The notes: generated by a model from the letters alone, not told the origin. Numbered from the stretch's first letter, positions 22,052 through 33,595 are shown. The stretch is DNA of 64,000 bases from Metaphire vulgaris (GCA_018105865.1 CM030861.1:4009984-4073983), one strand, 5' to 3'. Made by a program: numbers and translations.

Positions 22052-22894
22052 CTTTGAGGACCACAAACATGTCAAACATAAAACAGGAGTTGCCTATGAA
22101 AAATTTCATTTTGACAGTTTATGGTATCACAAAAATACCAGATTTTCATGCATATAATGCACTCACGTGTATACTGTAATGCATCCACGTATATAACATG
22201 TGGATAATAGAAATTTATGTAAAAAAGTTTTTATAGTATGCTCATGCATGTACTGCACATAGACTGTGTCATGACATCAATTGCTTAATTATCAATTATG
22301 AATCTCTATTCAGCTATCTGGCTAATCACAATCCTATTTCATTAGATGGCTGCCAGTGTAGAGAGAGATAGAGACTGCTTTGAATTGGAATGGTTTTCTC
22401 CACTATCAACTGTCATAATAGGCCTACATAATTTGTTTACCGGTAATTGTAAATTAGGGAAACTCTATTCAATAGCCTGGATAATCACAATCATCTTAGA
22501 AATTCTGCTTCCAATTGGTAGAGTAAACAAAATTTCCCTCCACCTTTGATCATTGCTGTTAGGTTATGGCAAAATTGCAAACCAGAATATTAATGACTGC
22601 TAGTTTTGATCTAATTGCTTACTTAAAGACCCTTGATTTTAAGCAGTGAAAGACCAAATCGACAATTTGGACAAATTTGCCAATTTGTATAAAAATATTT
22701 GTATAGCGCACCTATAAAAATAACGCGCAAAGAAGGTGCACCAGCAGGTGTATAATGCACACATTATATGTGTGAAAATATGGTACATGATTATTATTAG
22801 TCTGCGTCACTGCATTCCGCATTATGCAAATCAGTACCAATAATAATAATAATAATAATAATACCAGTAATAATATTAATCAATTATTATAATT
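22052..22894. other. Intron sequence; no other feature
   Basis: Within the inferred ADAM17-like intron. A weak L2-like tail resemblance ('gtatagcgcac') occurs at 22693 and (AAT)n at 22842-22863. Confidence 0.5.
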
Positions 22895-23458
22895 TAGGGT
22901 TACCAGACGTCCTTAAATGATAAGGACAGTCCTTAAATTCCGTTGCCCCATCCTTAAAGGCGTTTGTCCTTAATAAGGACACAAAATGTCATTAAATTTC
23001 ATTAAAATAGTGAATGCCGATTTCGGACATTACTCTATATTAAAAGGACTTTGTAATTGATTGATATTGATTGCTAAACATGTCATCATTAGTTCTTTAT
23101 GATTTTTTGCATCTTTAACGTCCTAAAAAGTCCGACAAAAGGAAAAAGGTCATCACTGGCTTTCTGGTTTTTGTGTCATTTTGCATCTTTAACGTCCTAA
23201 AATGTCCAACAAGGAAGAAAATCGAAAGCTATTTTGTGTCCTTTACATCCTAAAAATGTCCAAAAAGCAAAAAAAGACCATCATTAGTTTATTTGCTTTT
23301 TGAGCTATTTTGCGTCTTTTACGTCCTAAAAATGTCTGACAAACAAAAAAGATCATCGCTACCATAGTTTTTTTTGCTTCTTTAATGCCCTGAAAAGTCT
23401 GACAAGCCAATGTGCTTTGTGTGTCCTTAAATTCTTTCCAACTGATCTGGTATCCCTA
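22895..23458. mobile_element. hAT-type element, TAGGGTTACCAGACG family (564 bp)
   Basis: Ends TAGGGTTACCAGACGTCC and (reversed) TAGGGATACCAGATCAG, with a perfect 8-bp duplication ttataatt (22887-22894, 23459-23466). Inside are repeated blocks 'cgtcctaaaaagtccgacaaa'. A sister copy starts at 23640. Confidence 0.88.
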
Positions 23459-23639
23459 TTATAATTATAATAATGTGGTCAAGCCAACAGCAATGCTGCC
23501 ACCATAAATTTTTAAAATTTAACCAAACAACTCAGTTACCACAATGATCCACTAAGATTCTTGATGCTAAATATCAATGGAAGAAAGCAACAAGAGAAAG
23601 TGAATGGTTTAAAAAAATTTGGATTGGATATAACATATG

Positions 23640-24339
23640 TAGGGTTACCAGACGTCCTTAAATGATAAGGACAGTCCTTAAATTCCATGGCCCCGTCCTT
23701 AAGGATGCTTGTCCTTAAGCGTCCTTAAGCTGCGCCCTCTGCACCCCCACTTCTGGGGGCCCAGGGAAGTGGAAAAATGTAGGGGTGCAGTGCACCCCCT
23801 GGAAAGAAGATGGCCTCCACCCCCTGCACCCTTAAAAATCGTGCAGATGACCTTTTTTTGCTTGTCAAGCTATTTTTAGAGTAAAATTGGGCGTCGACTA
23901 CCTTTTTTTGCTTGCCAAGGCATTTTTGGTGACAAAAAATTTGTTTTTGCTTGTCAAGGATTTCAAAGAGAAAACTTTTACCTGGAGAAAATCTGCACCC
24001 CCTGACAAAAAATCGTTCCGATGCCACTGACACTAAATGTCCTTAAATTTCATTTTAAATAGTGATTACCGATTTTAGACATTACACTACATTAAAAGGA
24101 CTTGATAATGATTGATTAAAAATGGGTCATCACCAGTTTTTGTGCCATTTGGTATCTTTAACGCTCTAATAAGGGAACAAGGTCATAACTAGTTTTTGTG
24201 CTATTCTGTTAGAAAAAGTCTGACAATCAATAAAAAGGTCATCGCTAGTTTTTTCTGCTTCTTCGATGTCCTGAAAAGTCAGACAAGCCAATGTGTTTTG
24301 TGTGTCCTTAAATTCTTTCCAATTGATCTGGTATCCCTA
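23640..24339. mobile_element. hAT-type element, second copy of the TAGGG family (700 bp)
   Basis: Same ends as the copy at 22895 and a perfect 8-bp duplication aacatatg (23632-23639, 24340-24347). It differs by an inserted block at about 23731-24030. Confidence 0.88.
23731..24030. mobile_element. Insert of CACTG-ended repeat in the hAT copy
   Basis: Absent from the sister copy at 22895. Its right end 'tcgttccgatgccactg' looks hAT-like; the left end 'ctgcgccctctgcaccccc' does not match it, so the insert is truncated or rearranged. It has three 'ttttttgcttgtcaag'-type units. Confidence 0.55.
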
Positions 24340-24371
24340 AACATATGGCAAAATTTTTAATAAATAATTGA

Positions 24372-24373
<2 letters not shown>

Positions 24374-24419
<46 letters not shown>
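24374..24419. repeat. (TA)n microsatellite
   Basis: Pure TA array of about 46 bp. Confidence 0.95.
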
Positions 24420-24427
<8 letters not shown>

Positions 24428-24452
24428 ATCATAAATTAAATGTTTATTAGAA

Positions 24453-25571
24453 CAGCGGTTTTCAATCTGTGGTCCGCGGACCCCCAGGGGTCCGCGGCAT
24501 GGTGCCAAGGGGTCCGCGAATATGTCAAGAAAAAGTTTATATTTTTGGATCATTCACTTTTCCCATGGCTAATTTAAGGAAGGCTAAGCATCTAATAATA
24601 AGCAGCGGTTGTCACATTATTTCCATAAGTATTTCGGAGATGATGACATTATGACATAAGCATGTTTGACTGGGTTCGAACTCCATTAATTTGAATGTCA
24701 GTTGACCGATTTAATTGGACAGAAACAAGTAGAACTGGCAGAACATTTCGCTTGGAGTTCAAACAGAAAGTCACTGTTGTCAGTTTGGATGGTATGTTCT
24801 CTGGAATATCCCCTGTTGTCTGAGAGCTTTTCCTGCAGTCACTGCCATAAAAACCAAATACAGATCACGGCTAAACATAGAGGCTGATATTCGCGTATGT
24901 TTGTCAAACATACCACCATGTTTGGAGAAACTCTGCAGCACGAAGCAGGCACACCCTTTACAATGACCAAAGGTTGATCTCAGTTATAATAAGCGTCTTA
25001 ATTACTTGATGTTACTATTTTGAATTTTGCATTATCTGATTACTTTTCATCAGCATGGTATCAATGCAGAAGGGGCCTACACTTGTTCTAAGTCAGTAAT
25101 TCTTAATCTTAACCTTTGTAATTACGTACCTCTGAAACAAGTATAAGAGAGCGAAGTACCCCCTATCAGCCTATAATACCTTAAATTGGGACAAAAGTTT
25201 ATGCTCCACAATTTATTGGAAAATTATAAACTGCTACGTACTTCTGTCACAGGTTGTGCACAAGCCAGAAAGTGGAATTTGTCTTTTACCATGTCTAATC
25301 TATTATAAACATTTCTAAAGTAGCTGCACAGTGTACACTGTAGTAAAAGTCCTTAAAACAGACTTTTTCCGGATCATTCTGCATACCTCCATAATGTCCC
25401 TTAAGTCAAGTACCACCAAGGGGTACAACCGTACAAGTACCCCCAGTTAAAAACTACTGTTCTAAGTCCATACATGAATTGTCAATTGGTTTTGTTTCTG
25501 GGGTTGGGGGTCTGCCACACAATAACAACATGCCAAGGGGTCCACGTCTTGTAAAAGTTTGAAAACCTCTG
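24453..25571. mobile_element. hAT-type element with CAGCGGTTTTCAA ends (1119 bp)
   Basis: Ends CAGCGGTTTTCAATC and (reversed) CAGAGGTTTTCAAAC, perfect 8-bp duplication tattagaa (24445-24452, 25572-25579). Subterminal 'ggtccgcggacccc' resembles ends of Charlie/Tip100-like hATs. No transposase frame. A smaller hAT element sits inside. Confidence 0.9.
25094..25459. mobile_element. Nested hAT-type element (366 bp)
   Basis: Ends CAGTAATTCTTAATC and (reversed) CAGTAGTTTTTAACT, perfect 8-bp duplication ttctaagt (25086-25093, 25460-25467). Inserted inside the 24453-25571 element. Confidence 0.88.
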
Positions 25572-26014
25572 TATTAGAAAACTAAAAGAGACAACCCTCA
25601 TTAAGTCTAATGAGAATTACTTCTGCAATTAACTGTCAGAATAATATCAACTGTAATGTTATAAGCAGTGATGGGCAACTAGTTAACTAATTAGCTACTA
25701 ACTAAATGTTGAACTAGTATTGGGGAGGAGAGGGGATCGGCCGTCACGGAGCAGGAGAGGGGCTGACCAGGACTGGGTGGGCAGGAGTCTTATCCCCGTG
25801 CAGACCTCTACTACTAGTCATGGTAGCCTGAAGTGTACTGGCTACTTTCTTTCTATGCCATAATGCTGTAAGAGTACTGTAGATGGGCGTCAGCTGCCCG
25901 AGCTTTGTAATCTGCCTGGGCTCCTTGTTGACTTTGCCCAGTAATTATTGCACTACATGTCTATGGTGCTGGAGACATTACCCCATTACCGGTAGAGTTT
26001 GAACAGGGCCATGC

Positions 26015-27086
26015 CAGTGGTGTTGGAAGGGGTGGAAAGTCGGGGACTCGGGCGGCTCGTCCCTAAGGGCGGCATTCTGAGGGGTAATAAATTTTTAGGG
26101 TCCGAATGATTCTAAGTGGAAGAAAGGGAAAGAGTCTGTTCCTAGCGCTGACAAAGCAAAAGGAATAAAGTAGAAAGGCTAGTGCCGATGACGGTGTCCA
26201 GACAAAATCGCGGACGACAAAATAGTGGAGACAAAATCGCGGAGACAAAATCGCGGAGTCAAAATCGCAGAGACAAAATCGCGGACACAAAATCGCGGAC
26301 GACAAAATAGCGCAAAATAGTGCGAAGCAGGAAACGATAGAAAGCACAACTTTTAATTTAACATGTTTATTAAAATTCATAAAACACCAAAGCAATTATA
26401 TTATTTGGTTGATAGGAAATACAAGTGCTGGGATTGCCGGGGCGCTTGGGGGGGATTGAACCCCCCAGCTAACTTTGCAACCATCACAAACTCGCATAGC
26501 AGGTACATGCAGTCTCTGCCCTCTTTTGAATTTCAGTCTGCAAACCCCTTTCCCCCTAGCTCAAATTACACAACGATACTGATTATAAGTCACAGCCGAG
26601 TAGTTAGTCGATAGGAAAAACGATACTGAACATCCTTCACATAACATAGCCGAAGCCAGAAACGATAGAGAGCACAACTTTCAATTTAACATGTTTATTA
26701 AAATTAATACAACTAGCCTACAAAGCTAATCAAAGAGACGTATAAAAATATACTAAACTGTTTAAAATGTCTCTTCATATTAATCAATAACGTAGATTTA
26801 AATAAGGCCTCTTCATATCAATCAATCACGTCGCTCCGTTCCTATCGCACAATTACGTCGGCGCTATTTTGTCGCGATTTTTCCGCTATTTTGTCGTGCG
26901 CTATTTTGTCGCGATTTTTTCGCTATTTTGTCGTGCGCTATTGTGTTGTCCGCGATTTTGTCTCCGCGATTTTGTCTCCGCTATTTTGTCGTCCGCGATT
27001 TAGTTATGGTACCGCCGATGACCTTTTGTCTTGGTCCTCACGCGGCTCTTCCACCCCAGGCGGCGCCAACCCATGCTACGCCACTG
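26015..27086. mobile_element. hAT-type element, middle level of the nest (1072 bp)
   Basis: Ends CAGTGGTGTTGGAAGG and (reversed) CAGTGGCGTAGCATGG; flanks ggccatgc and ggtcatgc match at seven of eight. Related to the CAGTGGCGTAGC MITEs at 7707, 46624 and 59308. Confidence 0.8.
26193..27013. mobile_element. Foldback-like element, innermost (821 bp), with sub-repeat TIRs
   Basis: Inverted ends of about 120-150 bp are made of short tandem units, 'gacaaaatcgcgga' on the left (26203-26315) and its complement on the right (26866-27001). A perfect 9-bp duplication gccgatgac flanks it (26184-26192, 27014-27022). Long TIRs built of short direct repeats plus a 9-bp duplication fit foldback elements of the Mutator-like type. 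The centre has a diverged internal duplication (26325, 26653). Confidence 0.75.
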
Positions 27087-27474
27087 GGTCATGCTGGTAC
27101 AAGGCTGTGGGTAGATGAAACATTCCTGACAACTGCGACAACCAACGTAAATTGATACAGCTGGCATCAGATAAGCTGATACCTTTGTGGCATTCTCTGA
27201 GAACAAAGGCCCAAATCTGTGTGCCAGAGGTAACTGGGAGCAGAAGAAAGGAAATGGATGGAAAGGGAATGATGAGATGCAGTAGAAAGAGCTGCGGTCT
27301 GTTGACACAAGTTCTGTAGAATTTGATTTAGATTGCCCGCACCTCCGCATTGCCCGCACCTGGCATTTTTGTTTTTAAAAAATCGCATAGGCCGCGGGCA
27401 GTACACGCGAAAATACGGTAGTTGCCCATCATTGGTTATAAGGATGTTGAGATTTAAAGATAAAAACCGCCTAC

Positions 27475-27613
27475 ATTTAGAGCAAATGCCTCCAAGTGAA
27501 CGTATCTGATTAGATGCCACCCAAGCAAGACCAAGGACACCGTTTTCAAAGGCCACTGAAGTAAAAAGGTGAACCAGACAGTAGTTTTGCCATTCCAAAT
27601 TTGAACTGAAAGC
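27475..27613 (-). CDS. ADAM17/TACE-like metalloprotease exon, catalytic domain core
   Basis: 139-nt exon with polypyrimidine-AG acceptor (TTTGCTTGCAG, next to 27613) and GT donor (27473-27474). Reads AFSSNLEWQNYCLVHLFT then GVLGLAWVAS and GGICSK; the family has a similar FSFDI..., CLAHLFT, GTLGLAYVGSP and GGVCPK. Phase 0 start, phase 1 end, compatible with the exon at 21953-22051. ADAM10 shares parts (GVLGLAWVG), but the neighbouring EADLVT exon favours ADAM17. Upstream exons were not found. Confidence 0.8.
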
Positions 27614-27865
27614 CTGCAAGCAAACGTACATAAAAGTCATCTTCCACCTGAATTTAATTACAAAACATTATGCACCTCTTTCACATCCTTAATATTACCC
27701 AGTAAGCAACAACAAAAGTTGCAAATGATCAAATCGCTCAAATATTAATTTCAATAATTCCAATATCAAAGATAGATGGCTACTGTGTGGCTTTTGTAAA
27801 ATGCAATTGTTAGGCGTTTGCTATTTCTCCCATTACTCTTGTTTCTATTCTCTTTCTTTGAGGCA
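27614..27865. other. Upstream intron; no feature
   Basis: AT-rich, no recognisable exon or repeat before the hAT-like end at 27866. Confidence 0.5.
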
Positions 27866-29342
27866 GGGTTGTTAAGTATCAATGATACTGTATCAACAAT
27901 ATAATATTGACAATACTTTCTTAGTATCGCTTACTGTATTGTTGATACTTTCAAAATCAAGTATCAATTTGTGTATTTTTGATACTTTTAGAGTGAAAAT
28001 GTATCGGCAATATTAGATGCCAATACTTTTCTATTCTAAATTTAGCATCGCTGCCTAGGCCAGGACAGAGCAGCGATTTTGACCATAGAATATAATTACA
28101 ATTACAATGATAAAATCTATGCTTATGACCTTGTGACCTCCTCGCTGTTAGTTTCCTCGTTTATCGTTTGACATGTGGTGACATGAAAGTTATAAACAGT
28201 TTCATAAATTAATAAGTAATAAGCAATAAAGGAGTATCATCATCCAAGTACAGTATGACAGCAAAAGATGTACTTGATGTCTCAACTGACTTCTTTAAGT
28301 ACTTGGGACCAGCAGACAAAAGCGGAAATTCACTGTATAAGTGCTTAAAATGTCTCTAGGAGTGTCAAATAAGTCTTTGTTATAGTTAGTTAGTTAGTTA
28401 GTTAACAAGTCAATTTCTATAGCGCAAAAAACATGGGAAAAGGCCAAAGTCAGGAGCGCTTTACAGTTCGTACGACGTCCAATAAAGATGAGTTTTGAGT
28501 TTCTTTGCGAATAATTCCGGGTTCGACTCTCTTGTTACGTCACTAGGTAACGCATTCCAAAGAATAGCATTTCCTTGCATGAACGATCTTTCTCCAAACT
28601 TCACCGTCCGTGAAGGAGGAGGAACGATCAACTTAACATCTCGCCCGGATCTGAGCTGAAGACGCCTGTTAGTAGACGGAAGTCGGTGAACCAGGGCTAC
28701 CAAGTAGTCCGGAAAATGCGGATCGTGCAAGGCTCGGAACGTTAACATGCATCTCTTGAAGGCGATTCGCTCTGGAATACACAACCAATGTAAAGTGTCT
28801 TTCAGAAAAGGGGAGATGTGTTCTCCCCTTCTTACTCCAAAAATGACTCGGGCGGAGGCATTGAGTATCATCTGGAGTCGACAATGTTGGTAGCTAGGCA
28901 GGCCCCAGAGAATACTATTGCAATAGTCTACTCTGGTAACAACAGAAGCACGAACCAGAAGAGTCGCCGTCGAGGTTGGTAGGTGGCGGTGAATCTCCCT
29001 GTGTTATGCCACGACAGATTGCTGCAAAACTTCAAGAAGCATATTCAGGTAAGCAGAACTAGTCTTAATAACTACTGTAAATGATATTTTAGCAATACGA
29101 AAAATTTGAAAACTCGTAGGTATAAATGTGAGTGTCGACATCTCACCACATTCCTCAACACTGTGGGTTTGACATCCTGCAAGGAGACAAGTACCGGTAC
29201 ATTGGATTTGGATATTTGCAACCTACACTAACAGTTATGAAAGAAGAACTGCTGGAAATGATTGAGCAACATAATTGACCTGTTACTGTGTGTGAACCTC
29301 TGGTTCGAGGTATCCTGGCGGTGAATAATACAAGATTTAATT
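27866..29342 (+). pseudogene. hAT transposon remnant with BED-finger transposase
   Basis: A hAT-like end CAGGGTTGTTAAGTATC (27866) precedes coding pieces. At 28255 MTAKDVLDVSTDFFKYLG and LYKCLKC give the CxxC of a BED zinc finger. After an L2-like insertion the frame continues DRLLQNFKKHIQ (about 29000-29045). Near the end, LQGDKYRYIGFGYLQPTL and PLVRGILA..NTRF (29175-29340) match the hAT dimerisation-region pattern GYLLPTL...L.....RF. The catalytic core is missing and a TIR element interrupts it at 29344. Confidence 0.6.
28395..28990 (-). pseudogene. L2-like C-terminal fragment
   Basis: VTRVDYCNSILWGLPSYQ, LNASARVIFGVRRGEHI, LHWLCIPERIAFKRCMLTF, VPPPSRTVKFGERSFMQGN and LPSDVTRESNPELFAKKLKT with stop at 28461; tail 'gcgctatagaaattg' then (TTAAC)n. 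136 clean codons but no catalytic part. Confidence 0.85.
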
Positions 29343-29343
29343 A

Positions 29344-30149
29344 CCATATATACATGTGGATAAGTCGAGAAATGTATGCCTTAAAATTCACAAAAAAATG
29401 CCAAGTCAACTTATCTGCGAGTCAATGCAATTTTCCAAAGAATTTTTGTGAAGAAACACAATTCCTAATGCATTAGCAGCATTCCAGTGTCAAGCCATGT
29501 TGTGTCTATTTAAAGACGCGTCAGTCAAACGGGGGTGGGCGTCTGGCTCCTCCTTTCTCAACTGAGCATGGTTAAGCAGTGATAGATTGGGCCAATCAGA
29601 TTCCATTCAGAGTATAACAGACATTGTGGACAACAGATACCTCAAACCAATGACCGTTGGCCTGTAAATAAGCATGGAGACGTTGGGAGGGGAAGGTGAG
29701 GAGAGCGGCGGTCTGTTTGACCGCACGTGCGACCTTGGCCTCTGTGTAACACAAATACTTTTGACCTGTAAACAGCATGGAGACGTTGGGAGGGGGAGGG
29801 GGAGGTGAGGAGAGCGGCGGTCTGCATGCGACCTTGGCCTCTGTGTAAAACAAATACTTTTGACCTGTAAACAGCATGGAGACGTTGGGAGGGAGGAGGT
29901 GAGGAGAGTAGCTGTCTGTTTGACCATACAGGCAACCTCTGTGTACCACAAATAGGCCTACTTTTGACCTGTCCGGCCATCTGTTGACTCAATTTCAGTG
30001 CAGATTGGCTATTATTAGACAATTCAACATATCTGTAAACTCCTAAATTTCCTTGTCAACTTATACGTGGGTCATATCAAATTACATAATTTTTTACCAA
30101 AAACCGGAGTCGACCTATCTGTGAGGTCGACTTTATCGCTAGTACCGAG
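29344..30149. mobile_element. Second copy of the minisatellite-bearing TIR element
   Basis: In reverse orientation to 10958-13105. Left end CCATATATACATGTGGATAA after TA (29342-29343); right end 'cgactttatcgctagtaccgag' is diverged. Arm sequences such as 'tgaaattgagt.aac.gatgg' and 'aaattatgtaatttg.tatgaccc.cgtataagt' are shared. It is inserted in the hAT transposase remnant. Confidence 0.7.
29640..29960. repeat. Minisatellite (reverse of the 11115 array)
   Basis: Three to four units of about 100 bp, each with 'cttttgacctgtaaacagcat', 'gagacgttgggaggg' and 'gcgaccttggcctctgtgta'. Confidence 0.85.
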
Positions 30150-30186
30150 TACCTACAGTATATAATGCTGCTCTGATCTTCTTTCT

Positions 30187-31025
30187 AAGTGGTTGCTCAA
30201 GGATTGCATTGAAACTCTTGCACCTTTCCTGACCATGCTTTTGTCAATATTGCTATCTACTGGTGCGGTCCAAGATTCGTGGAAACACACCATTGTGTTT
30301 CCGCATCTGAACAATTTGGCCTTGATCAATCACAGCCATTCAGATATCGGCCAGTGTCCAACCTTCCTTTTTAATCAAAAGTGCTGGAAAGGATTGTAAA
30401 TAAGCAACTTGTCTCATACCTATCAATGAAAAATCTGTTACCTCAGAATCAGTCAGCCTACCGTAAAGGACATTCCAAAAGACAGCAATCCTGAAAATCT
30501 ATGACGACATCGTCAATGCTACTGCCAATGGTCAATCGGCCCTACTGTCTCTTCTGGATCTCTCTGTCGCATTTGATTCCGTTGATCATAACATCCTCAT
30601 TAAACGTCTGGAAACAATTCATGGATTAAAGGATTTAGCGCTTGATTGGATCTGGAGTTACTTGACTAATAGATTTCAGTCAGTGTGGTCTCACAATCGA
30701 GCATCTATTCCAAGTTCGGTCTACAGTGGCGTGCCTCAAGGCAGTTCAGTTCTTAGACCACTTCTTTTCATGCTCTACATGGCCGACGTTGGTGATGTAA
30801 TCAAATCAGTTGGGTTGGAATCGCAGTTTTATGGCGACGATGGACACATTTCTTTGTCCTACGACCCCTCTGATGCTGATTGACTTCGTTTCCAAGCTTT
30901 GGATTGTACCAAGAATGTTAAAACTTGGATGGCATCAAATCGCCATGTGATGAATCCTAGAAAGACCGAATTCCTGTGGCTAAGTACACCGAGAAGGAAC
31001 CATTTTCCTATGTGCTTAATCTCAA
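30187..31025 (+). pseudogene. L2-like reverse transcriptase fragment with YGDD box
   Basis: LKDCIETLAPFLTMLLSI, then in shifted frames SAYRKGHSK, LLDLSVAFDSVDHNIL, SGVPQGSSVLRPLLFMLYMA, box YGDD (30830-30841, both Asp kept), and ASNRHVMNPRKTEFLWLSTP. Cut off at 31025 by an inverted L2-like copy. Confidence 0.82.
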
Positions 31026-32385
31026 AATGAAGTAGCTATAGCCAAAGGTGGGGTCATTCATGCCGGGTCATTTAATCAAAAGGGCGAGTGGGCAGGACGC
31101 TATAGCTATGGAGGAAATGATTTTATAAAGAGAAATGATTTTAGTTTAGAAAGAAAAACATGAGGAGATGTTGCAAGAAGAGGAAAAAATTGTGACTCAG
31201 AGTTTGTTATTTGGCTTTGATGTAGACGGCGGAGGGATATTGGAATTGAGTTCCAAAGCTCAGGTGCCGCATATGAAAAAGCACGATTGCAAATTTTGAG
31301 AGATGATTGATTCAGAGGTCGAAGGAGAGTTACATGAGAAGAGGATCTAGTAGATCCAGGTTGTTGTGGAATTATCAGATTTCTTAGGTAGGCTGGTTTT
31401 GATGTATGGAGTGAGTTATAAGCCATCGATATTATTTTATATTCAATGCGTTCTGTTATTTTGAGCCAGTGGAGAGATTTGAGTAATGGTGTAATGTGGC
31501 AAAATTTAGGCGATTTAGTTACTGCACGAGCTAAGGCATTTTGAATCGATTGGAGTTTACATATGGAAGCCTTTGTCAGATTGTGAAACAGTGAGTTGCA
31601 GTAGTCTAACTTAGAGTGAACTATTGAAGTGGCAATAGTGGAAGCAGTTTTAATATCAAGGTAGGGACGAAGATGACGTAGATCACGAATGTGAGCATAA
31701 CAGGTTTTGGATAGTTGAGATATGTGAGCCTCAAAATTTAGGGAGGAGTCAAAAGTAAATCCAAGATTTGTTGCAATTGGAACAGGGGTTATTATTGTAT
31801 CTGGAGCTAAAATCAGTTGTGGGACTTTCAATTTTTTCAGTTGTTGTGGCAGTCCAATTAAGAGAAATTTTGTTTTGGAGGGATTGAGGGCAAGGATATT
31901 GGTTGACATCCAAGATGAGATTGACGAAAATGCTGATTCTAGTTCAGGGATTGATGCTTTAAAGGAAGACGGAGTAAAGGAAAGAAATAATTGAGTGTTG
32001 TCTGCATAGAGTTGATGATTCAATTTGAGACAGTTGATTAAGGATGACAGTGGGGTAGTGTAGAGACTAAACAAAACCGGTCCGAGGACAGATCCTTGTG
32101 GTACTCCATAGTATAGGTGGGAGGGTGATGAGTTTTATCCAGGCATGAACTTGAAAGGATCTAGATTGGAGATAAGTTTGGAACCAGCGCTGAGCTACAG
32201 AAGATATTTCAAACCAGAGGGAAAGGCGTTTCAGTAGGATTTTGTGATCTATTGACTATTGTATCAAAGGCAGCAGAAAGATCAAGGAGACAGAGACCAG
32301 TAACTCATTTTAATCCAATGGCAGTGAGGAGTTTGTCATAAATGTATGTGAGGACAGTTTCTGTTGAATGGTGTTTTGTATAAGT
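31026..32385 (-). pseudogene. L2-like fragment with 322-codon frame and YADN box
   Basis: Long open frame 32074-31106: LFSLYTTPLSSLINCLKLNH, box YADN (31997-32008) where the second Asp is Asn, NPSKTKFLLIGLPQQ, DYCNSLFHNLTKASICKLQS, FSYAAPELWNSIPISLRRL. Upstream, in other frames, YGVPQGSVLGPVLFSLY and STETVLTYIYDKLL extend it to about 32385. Same subfamily and same 3' UTR as 8858-9910. Despite the clean frame the catalytic box is mutated. Confidence 0.87.
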
Positions 32386-33180
32386 GGACTTGGAATGTCA
32401 TCACAGAGTATTAGAAAATAGAAATGGTGTATAAAACCACCACCATGACCACCACAACCACCACCATGACCACCACCACCAAAACAGTCCCTGACACTTT
32501 CTGATACTAATATAACCATCAGTGGCATAAAACCTTAAAATTTCTGCTTGAAACCATTCTCCATTTTAAAAACCTTTACTTTCAATACCACAGTTTCCAG
32601 GATTTAATCACAATGAATGCAGTATTTGGCATAAAAATTAGATAATGTTTTAACTTGTACATTGAGAAGGTCATTTGTCTCCCAAGAAGTAGTCTGCTTA
32701 TTGTAACTTTCACTGTCTTGTGTTGGACTGCTGTTTACAATAACCTACAATTTAAAAAATCATAGAAAGCTTAAATATTGCTTCACAGCACTAAAAAGAG
32801 AATTACAAAAACATAAGAACAAGCAGACATTCAAAGATTGAATTAAATTATGATGAGTCACAATCATAGCATTTGTAAACAGATTTCAGTTTCCTTCATA
32901 ATTTCTTATAATTTTTTAACTGGTAGATTTAGTCAAATTTCTAATAATTGGATTTAGCACAGTCATAGGTGTTCAGGTTCAGCTGCATGGCTATAACTCA
33001 TGGCCTTCTGAAGTCAAAACTATTATGTTTTACAACTATGGTCAAAGAAATGTATACTACAGACCTGCAAAACTAAATTACTGAAAGCAGTGAAAGAAAA
33101 TCAACCTTACATATGCTACTTTTCTTTCATGTCACTCTTGCTAACACTGGAGGCACCATGTGGTAATGGTACTGGACAAC
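32386..33180. other. No gene; short (ACC)n repeat
   Basis: A degenerate ACC repeat lies at 32436-32481 ('caccaccatgacc' units). The rest is AT-rich without recognisable content. Confidence 0.6.
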
Positions 33181-33228
33181 TTTGATAGTGCCGTAGTATG
33201 GCGAAAGCCAAAGTCAAAGGCGCTGTCA
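33181..33228 (-). mobile_element. L2-like 3'-end scrap
   Basis: On the minus strand 'agcgcctttgactttggctttcgccatac' matches the L2-like tail block at 15427. About 48 bp. Confidence 0.45.
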
Positions 33229-33595
33229 ACAATGCTGACAAATCAACATAGAACGGAAGGCTGTCCAGTCAAAATAGTGCAAGGCAAAAAAATCGCGCCG
33301 ACAAAACAGCGCCGACAAAATAGCTCCAAAAACTCCGACAAAATAGCGCCGATGTAATCGCGTGAAGTTGAACAAAGAATTGTGCATTATAATAATGGCG
33401 AGCTTCATGTGGAGGCGAGTAAAAATGAGTACGTTCAACTCGACCGTCGCCTAAGAGCTCTTATTCCAACATATGGAACCAGGCCGTTATTGGAATACCT
33501 GCGCAGTGTTTCGTTCAATCTTTCGATTTAGTTAGACAAAGCACACGACAGAACACTTATGGAATAAATGGTACATTCTTTACTACATTTATTAA

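Larger units (their letters stand above)
25666..27434. mobile_element. hAT-type element, outermost of a three-level nest (1769 bp)
   Basis: Ends CAGTGATGGGCAACTAG and (reversed) CAATGATGGGCAACTACC with a perfect 8-bp duplication gttataag (25658-25665, 27435-27442). It lies in the ADAM17-like intron, its right flank about 30 bp from the exon at 27475. Most of its interior is the next insert. Confidence 0.88.

Noticed and set aside
26063..27155. Frames with repeated 'AILSPRFC' peptides
   Set aside because: Translations of the foldback tandem units; no independent coding signal.
27435..27474. hAT element disrupting the ADAM17-like exon
   Set aside because: The open frame runs past 27475 toward the hAT end, but a GT donor at 27473-27474 with correct phase to the next exon places the insertion in the intron.
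27475..27613. Exon assigned to ADAM10
   Set aside because: GVLGLAWV is ADAM10-like, but the following exons (EADLVT, GKYIMYP.SVSG) fit ADAM17 better.
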